Assembly (NCBI GenBank): GCA_023144875.1
Contig: JAGLEW010000133.1
Location: forward strand, 1 to 5,904
From: Methylococcales bacterium
Lineage (GTDB): Bacteria; Pseudomonadota; Gammaproteobacteria; Methylococcales; Methylomonadaceae
Length of the DNA stretch: 5,904 nt
Reading direction: 5' to 3'
The stretch's first letter is position 1; each line of letters opens with the position of its first letter. Shown piece after piece: positions 1-5,419 of this stretch. The position numbers and the translations under genes are program-made. The notes under the pieces were generated by a model. It had not been told where the DNA came from and made no database searches. It saw only the letters and a program-made list of their open reading frames with translations.

Positions 1-1365
1 GGTAAATGGATGATGAATGGCGTTCCAACGCTGTGATTTATCATCCCAATCAAACATAGGGAAATCAATCACCCACACAGGTTTCCATTTACCGTCAATT
101 AAGCCACGATCTATGCCTAATTTAACCCGCAATGCCCCCATCGCTTCGTTAACAATATTGGTTTTATCCGCCCCAAAGAAAATTAAATCACCCGTTTGCG
201 CGTTGGTTTTTTCTAAAACACGTTCCCAAACATCCGCAGGCGCAAATTTAACAATCGGCGATTGTAACCCTTCAATGCCGCCATCACGATCATTGACTTT
301 AATATATGCCAAGCCTTTCGCACCATAAATACTGACATATTTAGTCAGGCCATCAATGTCTTTACGGCTTAAATTATTACCTTCAGGTAAACGCATCGCT
401 ACCACACGACCATTAACATCATTGGCAGGCTTTGAAAATACTTTAAAGTCAACGTCTTTCATTTCATCGGCAATATCCACTAATTCCAATGGAATGCGTA
501 AATCAGGACGATCGGAACCAAAACGACGCATAGCATCATGGTAAGTAATTTGTGGAAATTCTTCTGGCAATGCAACCCCTAAGGTTTTACTAAACACCTC
601 TCGAATCATTTCTTCCATCACTGCCATAATATCAACCTCATTCATAAACGAGGTTTCAATATCTAGCTGGGTAAATTCAGGTTGGCGATCTGCCCGTAAA
701 TCTTCATCCCGAAAACAACGCACGATTTGATAATATTTATCCATGCCTGAAATCATCAGCAACTGTTTGTAGAGTTGTGGGGACTGTGGCAATGCAAAAA
801 ATGAATTTTCATGGGTACGACTAGGGACTAAATAATCGCGCGCCCCTTCGGGGGTGGCTTTGGTTAAATACGGCGTTTCAACTTCAAAATAATCTCGATC
901 ATCCAAAAAGTTGCGTAAATACCGAGAAACATCCCGACGAAAACGCATTTTAGTTTGCATTTCGGTACGGCGAAGATCAATATAACGATAACGCAAACGC
1001 GTATCTTCGTTGACTTCGATGTCACTTTCGATGGGGAATGGTGGGGTTTCTGATTTATTTAAAATTTCGATTTCTTTAATCAAAACTTCAATTTCACCGG
1101 TACCCATATTTGGGTTAACCGTACCTTCGGGGCGATTGCGGACTCGTCCTTGTACTTTTAAGACATATTCACTGCGCACCCCTTCAGCCATCGCAAAGGT
1201 TTCCACGGTATCAGGATCAAAAACGATTTGAACCAACCCCGCTCGGTCTCGTAAATCAATAAAAATCACCCCACCATGATCTCGGCGGCGATGTACCCAT
1301 CCACACAGGTCTACAATTTCATCTAAATGAGCGGTGTTCAATTCTCCACATTTGTGGCTACGCAT
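1..1365 (-). CDS. aspS: Aspartyl-tRNA synthetase, bacterial type, C-terminus cut by window edge
   Basis: This cytoplasmic class II enzyme attaches aspartate to tRNA using ATP. The frame is open for 455 codons from ATG at 1365-1363 to the window edge. The bacterial family is about 590 residues, so motif 3 and the C-terminus are missing. Residues 1-105 are the OB-fold anticodon-binding domain (CGWVHRRRDHGG at 21-32). Motif 1 lies near 153-164, and the flipping loop TKATPEGARDYLVPSR is at 168-183. The aspartate-binding QSPQLYKQ is at 194-201, and motif 2 (FRDEDLRADRQPEFTQ) at 218-233. The bacterial GAD insertion domain covers about 290-415, and the active-site HHPFT ends the fragment at 451-455. 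AAGAG about 10 nt before the ATG is a plausible ribosome binding site. The gene follows the fmdB-like gene by 59 bp on the same strand. His30 and Gly81 suggest a non-discriminating enzyme (see findings). Identity is very secure. Confidence 0.97.
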   Translation of the reverse strand, partial: MRSHKCGELNTAHLDEIVDLCGWVHRRRDHGGVIFIDLRDRAGLVQIVFDPDTVETFAMAEGVRSEYVLKVQGRVRNRPEGTVNPNMGTGEIEVLIKEIEILNKSETPPFPIESDIEVNEDTRLRYRYIDLRRTEMQTKMRFRRDVSRYLRNFLDDRDYFEVETPYLTKATPEGARDYLVPSRTHENSFFALPQSPQLYKQLLMISGMDKYYQIVRCFRDEDLRADRQPEFTQLDIETSFMNEVDIMAVMEEMIREVFSKTLGVALPEEFPQITYHDAMRRFGSDRPDLRIPLELVDIADEMKDVDFKVFSKPANDVNGRVVAMRLPEGNNLSRKDIDGLTKYVSIYGAKGLAYIKVNDRDGGIEGLQSPIVKFAPADVWERVLEKTNAQTGDLIFFGADKTNIVNEAMGALRVKLGIDRGLIDGKWKPVWVIDFPMFDWDDKSQRWNAIHHPFT

Positions 1366-1400
1366 AGGTTTTCTCTTAAAAATTAAAGGCTAAAATGAAT

Positions 1401-1420
1401 CTTTTCTACAACCAGAAAAG
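1401..1420 (-). other. Perfect 7-bp inverted repeat between the fmdB-like gene and aspS
   Basis: CTTTTCT (1401-1407) and AGAAAAG (1414-1420) are exact reverse complements around a 6-nt loop, so an RNA hairpin can form in the 59-nt spacer upstream of aspS. On the minus strand it is followed by a mixed sequence rather than a clean U-run, so it is a poor intrinsic terminator in the direction of transcription. It could be a weak attenuator, an mRNA-stability element or chance in AT-rich DNA. Confidence 0.4.
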
Positions 1421-1424
1421 GGAA

Positions 1425-1697
1425 TTATTTTTTGCAACTACTGTCTTTGCCGTTCGTTTTTTTTGCGGCAGATTTTGATTTATGAGTCTCATTACTTGCA
1501 AGATTTTTTTTAGAACCGCTTTTAAAATCGGTTTCATACCAGCCACTGCCTTTTAAACGAAAACCTGCTGCCGAAATTATTTTTTTTAATTCAGATTTTG
1601 AACAAGCGGGGCAATCGGTTAACACAGCGGCACTCATTTTTTGCAAGGCTTCGAGCTTATGTCCGCAAGACTGGCATTGATATTCATAAATAGGCAT
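1425..1697 (-). CDS. FmdB-family small zinc-ribbon protein
   Basis: This is a 90-residue protein of the FmdB/CxxC_CxxC_SSSS family, whose biochemical role is not established; the founding member was described as a putative regulator of amide-utilisation genes. It opens with the hallmark MPIYEYQC. Two CxxC knuckles follow (Cys8/Cys11 and Cys29/Cys32), expected to bind one zinc. The typical segment GFRLKGSGWYETDF is at 45-58. The tail from about 59 on is rich in Lys, Ser and Asn, looks disordered, and ends in SSCKK with a fifth cysteine at 88. Length fits the family (roughly 70-110). The ATG at 1697-1695 gives the conserved N-terminus, so the start is secure; GGA about 6 nt upstream is a weak ribosome binding site. 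It lies 59 bp upstream of aspS on the same strand, a pairing common in proteobacteria, so co-transcription is likely. There is no signal peptide or membrane segment. The family call is firm; function is unknown. Confidence 0.9.
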   Translation of the reverse strand: MPIYEYQCQSCGHKLEALQKMSAAVLTDCPACSKSELKKIISAAGFRLKGSGWYETDFKSGSKKNLASNETHKSKSAAKKTNGKDSSCKK

Positions 1698-1720
1698 ACA
1701 ATTTCCACAAAATAATAAGG

Positions 1721-1749
1721 TAAATAAGAGTATTGTTTGAGATTTTCAA
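1721..1749 (-). promoter_or_regulatory. Candidate sigma-70 promoter for the fmdB-like gene and aspS
   Basis: Read on the minus strand, TTGAAA (1749-1744, 5 of 6 matches to the -35 consensus) is followed after 17 nt by TATTTA (1726-1721, a weaker -10). Transcription would start near 1714, leaving a leader of about 17 nt before the ATG at 1697. It overlaps the candidate pyrC promoter on the other strand. AT-rich sequence makes chance matches common, so this is tentative. Confidence 0.4.
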
Positions 1750-1766
1750 CACCCTTAGGCTAAGAT
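1737..1766 (+). promoter_or_regulatory. Candidate sigma-70 promoter for pyrC
   Basis: TTGAGA at 1737-1742 (5 of 6 matches to TTGACA) is separated by 18 nt from TAAGAT at 1761-1766 (4 of 6 matches to TATAAT). The predicted start near 1773 leaves a leader of about 24 nt. The -10 forms the left arm of the palindrome at 1761-1774. No recognisable Shine-Dalgarno sequence lies between the predicted start and the pyrC ATG. Confidence 0.45.
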
Positions 1767-1774
1767 AAATCTTA
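1761..1774. repeat. 14-bp palindromic site over the pyrC -10 element
   Basis: TAAGAT (1761-1766) and ATCTTA (1769-1774) are exact reverse complements separated by AA. The site covers the candidate pyrC -10 and start point. That placement would suit an operator, and on RNA a short hairpin near the 5' end is possible. It is short enough to be chance. Confidence 0.3.
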
Positions 1775-1797
1775 TTTTACAAAAAAGTACCCAGATA

Positions 1798-2829
1798 ATG
1801 AAGACATTAACGCTTATTCAACCCGATGATTGGCATTTGCACCTAAGAAATGGTGACATTTTAAAAACTGTGCTTGCTCATAGCGCCCGTCAATTTAAAC
1901 GCGCCATGATTATGCCGAATTTAAAATCACCCGTGGTTTCCGTTGATGATGCTTTACATTATCGACAAGAAATTTTACAAGCGCGACCAAATAATTCAAG
2001 TTTTGAACCGCTAATGAGCCTTTATTTAACCCCTCAAACGTCAGTCGAGGATATTCAAAAGGTTGCAGAAAATCCATTTATTTATGCGTTAAAACTCTAC
2101 CCAGCAGGGGCGACCACGAACTCAGCATCGGGGGTTAATAATTTAACCGCTATTTACCCAATTTTAGAGGCGATGCAAACCCATAAAGTGCCTTTATTAA
2201 TTCATGGCGAGGTCACGGAGAGTAATACCGATATTTTTGACCGTGAACGCCTTTTTATCGACACTCATTTAATCCCGATGGTCGTGAAATTTCCTGAATT
2301 AAAAATTGTCTTAGAACATGTGACCACGAAAGAAGCGGTACAATTTGTGGAATCGGCTTCAAAAAAAATTGCCGCTACCATTACCCCACAACATTTACTT
2401 TTTAATCGAAATGCATTATTAGTCGGCGGTATCAAACCTCATTATTATTGTTTGCCGATTTTAAAACGCGAAAGCCATCAACAGGCATTAATTATCGCCG
2501 CCACCAGTGGTAACCCTAAATTTTTCTTAGGTACGGACAGCGCTCCACATCTTACCACTTTAAAAGAAAATGCTTGTGGCTGTGCAGGTTGTTATTCAGC
2601 ATTTGCCGCGGTTGAACTGTATGCTGAAGCCTTTGAAAAAGAAAATGCGTTGGATAAGCTGGAAGCGTTTGCATCTTTTTATGGGGCAGATTTTTACGGC
2701 GTAGCCCGCAATACCGAGACCATTACCTTAGAAAAAAAATTGTGGAAAATTCCACCTTACTATGGTGAAAATGATATTCAAATTACGCCCTTAAAAGCAA
2801 ATGAAACCTTAAATTGGAAGCAGACTTAA
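1798..2829 (+). CDS. pyrC: Dihydroorotase, class II (PyrC)
   Basis: This cytoplasmic enzyme interconverts N-carbamoyl-aspartate and dihydroorotate, the third step of de novo pyrimidine synthesis. It is 343 residues long; E. coli PyrC is about 348. The full binuclear metal site of this amidohydrolase is visible: His13 and His15 in PDDWHLHLR, carboxylatable Lys99 in LKLYPAGATTNS, His136 in LIHGEV, His174 in LEHVTTK, and catalytic Asp247 in GTDSAPH. Substrate contacts Arg17, Asn41 (MPNL) and His251 are present, as are loop threonines 106-107. The cysteine-rich CGCAGC at 260-265 is typical of the type. All positions sit a constant three residues before the E. coli numbering. The ATG at 1798 places the metal site correctly, though no clear ribosome binding site precedes it. 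The gene diverges from the fmdB-like gene across a shared promoter region. No terminator is evident before lon 76 bp downstream, so some read-through is possible. It should be active. Confidence 0.97.
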   Translation: MKTLTLIQPDDWHLHLRNGDILKTVLAHSARQFKRAMIMPNLKSPVVSVDDALHYRQEILQARPNNSSFEPLMSLYLTPQTSVEDIQKVAENPFIYALKLYPAGATTNSASGVNNLTAIYPILEAMQTHKVPLLIHGEVTESNTDIFDRERLFIDTHLIPMVVKFPELKIVLEHVTTKEAVQFVESASKKIAATITPQHLLFNRNALLVGGIKPHYYCLPILKRESHQQALIIAATSGNPKFFLGTDSAPHLTTLKENACGCAGCYSAFAAVELYAEAFEKENALDKLEAFASFYGADFYGVARNTETITLEKKLWKIPPYYGENDIQITPLKANETLNWKQT

Positions 2830-2830
2830 A

Positions 2831-2858
2831 CTTGCTATTTTAATAAATGCCCCCATAT
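2831..2858 (+). promoter_or_regulatory. Sigma-32 (RpoH) heat-shock promoter for lon
   Basis: CTTGCTA at 2831-2837 matches five of seven positions of the sigma-32 -35 element CTTGAAA. After a 13-nt spacer comes CCCCATAT at 2851-2858, a full match to the -10 element CCCCATNT. Both the motif pair and the spacing fit the known consensus. It starts one base after the pyrC stop codon and would initiate near 2866, giving a leader of about 40 nt. lon is a classical sigma-32 regulon member, which makes chance unlikely. Confidence 0.8.
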
Positions 2859-2905
2859 TTGTTAACAATTTATTTTATTTTTCTTACGTTCAATACGGTA
2901 ATTTC

Positions 2906-5311
2906 ATGACTGAATTTAATGATGACACGCCCTTTTTCCCCGTTTTACCACTCAGAGATGTAGTCGTTTACCCTCACATGGTTATCCCTTTATTTGTAGG
3001 GCGCGAAAAATCCATTCAAGCGTTAGAAACCGCGATGGCAGATAATAAACAAATTTTATTAGTCACGCAAAAAAGTCCTGAAATAGACGAGCCAGAGACT
3101 GAAAGTTTACATAATGTTGGAACCTTAGCCAATATTTTACAGTTGCTAAAATTACCCGATGGCACCGTAAAGGTATTGGTTGAAGGCTTTAGTCGCTGTC
3201 ATATCGAAAATTATCAGTTGAATGATGACTATCTTTTAGCCTCGGCAAGCCCTGTGGAAGAAAGCTTTGACTTAGACGAAAAAACCATGGAAGCCTTGCA
3301 ACGTACCGTGACTAAAGCCTTTGAAGATTACCTTAAATTAAACCGAAAAATACCCCCCGAAGTTTTTAATTTGGTCATGGGAATTCATGAACCTGGCCGT
3401 TTAGCCGATACCATTGCTGCCTATGCCGATTTAAAAATTGAAGACAAGCAGGTAATTTTAGAACTCAGTGACATTGTTATCCGTATTGAAACCCTGATGG
3501 AGTTAATGGCAGGTGAGTTGGATATTTTAGAAACTGAAAAACGAATTCGAGGGCGCGTTAAAAAACAAATGGAAAAGAACCAGCGTGAATATTATTTGAA
3601 TGAACAAATGAAGGTTATTCAAAAAGAGCTGGGAGAATTGGAAGGTGCGAGCAATGAAATTGAAGAATTAGAACAAAAAATTGCGAAAGCAGGTTTATCG
3701 AAAGAAGCAAAAGAAAAAGCCAACGCCGAATTAAATAAGCTCAAATTAATGTCACCAATGTCAGCAGAAGCAACGGTGGTTCGCAACTATTTAGAATGGA
3801 TGCTCAATGTTCCTTGGAAGAAAAAAACCAAAATTCGCCATGATTTAAAAATTGCCGAGTCAGTTTTAGATACCGAACATTATGGCTTAGAAAAAGTAAA
3901 AGAACGAATCTTAGAATATCTTGCGGTGCAACAACGGATGAGAAAACTCAAAGGCCCCATTCTTTGTTTAGTAGGACCTCCAGGAGTGGGAAAAACCTCA
4001 TTAGGACAATCTATTGCGCGAGCTACCAATCGAAAATATATTCGGATGGCACTCGGTGGGGTGCGTGATGAAGCTGAAATTCGAGGTCACAGACGCACTT
4101 ATATTGGTTCAATGCCTGGAAAAATTTTACAAAATTTATCGAAAGCAAAAACACGTAATCCTATGTTTTTATTAGATGAAATTGATAAAATGGCCGATGA
4201 TTTTCGCGGCGACCCCGCCTCTGCGTTGTTGGAAGTCTTAGACCCTGAACAAAATCATACCTTTGCCGATCATTATTTAGAAGTCGATTTTGATTTATCC
4301 GATGTCATGTTTGTGGCGACCGCAAATACCATGAATATCCCCCCCGCACTCTTAGACAGAATGGAAGTTATTCGATTAGCGGGTTATACCGAAGATGAAA
4401 AAATTAATATCGCATTACGATTTTTAATTCCAAAACAAATTAAAGATAACGGCCTAAAAGCAACCGAAATTGATATTTCAATGCCTGCGGTACGCGATAT
4501 TATTCGTTATTATTCACGCGAAGCAGGGGTTCGAAGTTTAGAGCGAGAAGTCTCAAAAATTTGCCGAAAAGTCGTTAAAAATTTATTATTGAGTGATGAT
4601 AGCGATCAAGTATTTATCACCGACAAAAATTTAGAAGATTATTTAGGCGTTAAGCGTTTTGACTATGGCGTTGCTGAAGAAAGCGATCAAATAGGACAAG
4701 TGACAGGCTTAGCATGGACAGAGGTCGGTGGTGAATTATTAACCATTGAAACTGCTGTGATTGCAGGGAAAGGCAAACAATCCGCTACAGGAACATTGGG
4801 CGATGTAATGAAGGAATCCATTGAAGCGGCGGTGACGGTGGTGAGAAGCCGTGCCAATATTTTAGGCATCAGTGATAAAAGCTTTCAAACTCAAGATATT
4901 CATATCCATGTTCCAGAAGGCGCAACCCCTAAAGATGGCCCTAGTGCAGGCGTTGGTATGTGTACCGCTATTGTCTCAGCCCTTACAAAAATTCCCGTAC
5001 GCGCCAATGTCGCTATGACCGGTGAAATTACCTTACGCGGTCAAGTATTGCCTATAGGGGGATTAAAAGAAAAATTATTAGCCGCACACCGAGGAGGGAT
5101 TACCGAAGTTTTAATTCCTGCGGATAATAAAAAAGATTTAGCGGATATTCCTGATAACATTAAAGAAAATTTAAATATTCATTGTGTGTCATGGATTGAT
5201 GAAGTGTTTGAACTGGCGCTGCAATATACCCCTAAGCCAATCAAAAAAACGGTAGCAAATAATCAATCCAAGGCAAAAACTAAAAGTAAAACCACTATCA
5301 CCGCTCATTAA
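2906..5311 (+). CDS. lon: ATP-dependent protease Lon (LonA type)
   Basis: This hexameric cytoplasmic AAA+ serine protease degrades misfolded and short-lived regulatory proteins. It is 801 residues long (E. coli Lon is 784). The N-terminal substrate-binding LAN domain begins with FFPVLPLRDVVVYPHM and runs to about 200. A charged coiled-coil stretch (about 205-285, including QREYYLNEQMKVIQKELGE) leads to the AAA+ module. Walker A is GPPGVGKTS at 357-365 with Lys363, and Walker B is FLLDEID with Asp424 and Glu425. The C-terminal protease domain has catalytic Ser680 (PKDGPSAG) and Lys723 (GGLKEK), each one position after the E. coli dyad. The extra length is mainly a Lys/Thr/Ser-rich tail at 779-801. 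The ATG at 2906 gives the family N-terminus, and the upstream ribosome binding site is weak. A sigma-32 promoter lies 48-75 bp upstream and a strong terminator follows. The usual clpX and hupB neighbours are absent. All catalytic residues are present, so it should be active. Confidence 0.98.
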   Translation: MTEFNDDTPFFPVLPLRDVVVYPHMVIPLFVGREKSIQALETAMADNKQILLVTQKSPEIDEPETESLHNVGTLANILQLLKLPDGTVKVLVEGFSRCHIENYQLNDDYLLASASPVEESFDLDEKTMEALQRTVTKAFEDYLKLNRKIPPEVFNLVMGIHEPGRLADTIAAYADLKIEDKQVILELSDIVIRIETLMELMAGELDILETEKRIRGRVKKQMEKNQREYYLNEQMKVIQKELGELEGASNEIEELEQKIAKAGLSKEAKEKANAELNKLKLMSPMSAEATVVRNYLEWMLNVPWKKKTKIRHDLKIAESVLDTEHYGLEKVKERILEYLAVQQRMRKLKGPILCLVGPPGVGKTSLGQSIARATNRKYIRMALGGVRDEAEIRGHRRTYIGSMPGKILQNLSKAKTRNPMFLLDEIDKMADDFRGDPASALLEVLDPEQNHTFADHYLEVDFDLSDVMFVATANTMNIPPALLDRMEVIRLAGYTEDEKINIALRFLIPKQIKDNGLKATEIDISMPAVRDIIRYYSREAGVRSLEREVSKICRKVVKNLLLSDDSDQVFITDKNLEDYLGVKRFDYGVAEESDQIGQVTGLAWTEVGGELLTIETAVIAGKGKQSATGTLGDVMKESIEAAVTVVRSRANILGISDKSFQTQDIHIHVPEGATPKDGPSAGVGMCTAIVSALTKIPVRANVAMTGEITLRGQVLPIGGLKEKLLAAHRGGITEVLIPADNKKDLADIPDNIKENLNIHCVSWIDEVFELALQYTPKPIKKTVANNQSKAKTKSKTTITAH

Positions 5312-5327
5312 GGGGGGTATTGTTGCC

Positions 5328-5356
5328 GCTTGTTTCATTGCATTGAAATATCAAGC
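5328..5356 (+). other. Bulged hairpin just after lon
   Basis: GCTTG (5328-5332) pairs with CAAGC (5352-5356), and the adjoining TTTCA (5333-5337) pairs with TGAAA (5344-5348). A 6-nt loop and a 3-nt bulge (TAT, 5349-5351) complete the structure. It begins 17 nt after the lon stop and lacks a U-run, so it is not a terminator by itself. It may protect the lon mRNA 3' end together with the terminator downstream, or be chance. Confidence 0.3.
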
Positions 5357-5363
5357 AGATATG

Positions 5364-5400
5364 AACGAATTAAAAGGGAACACTACCCTTTTAATTTGTT
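5364..5400. terminator. Bidirectional rho-independent terminator between lon and the rpn-like gene
   Basis: AACGAATTAAAAGGG (5364-5378) pairs with CCCTTTTAATTTGTT (5386-5400) over 15 base pairs, including one G-U, around the 7-nt loop AACACTA. The inner 11 pairs (5368-5378 with 5386-5396) are perfect. The stem is A/T-rich at its base, so each strand gives a U-rich stretch on the descending arm. It sits about 50 bp after lon and about 20 bp after the convergent gene, the expected place for a shared terminator. Confidence 0.85.
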
Positions 5401-5419
5401 ATTGAGTTATAAACCCACT

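Noticed and set aside
17..1231. Plus-strand open frames at 17-328, 356-544 and 1010-1231
   Set aside because: They lie opposite the continuous, highly conserved aspS frame, encode no recognisable protein and have no start signals; they are shadows of aspS.
1..1365. Frameshift or degradation of aspS
   Set aside because: The whole 455-codon frame was read through without a stop or loss of homology; it is only cut by the window edge.
2830..2905. Intrinsic terminator after pyrC
   Set aside because: There is a T-rich stretch, but the only inverted repeat is a 10-bp palindrome without a loop; the sigma-32 promoter explains the gap better.
4687..4869. Minus-strand 60-codon frame inside lon
   Set aside because: It lies wholly opposite the conserved Lon protease domain and has no family resemblance.
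5312..5419. Insertion-sequence end or miniature transposon next to the Rpn-type gene
   Set aside because: The inverted repeats here fit a terminator between convergent genes; no matching repeat with target duplication is found elsewhere in the window.
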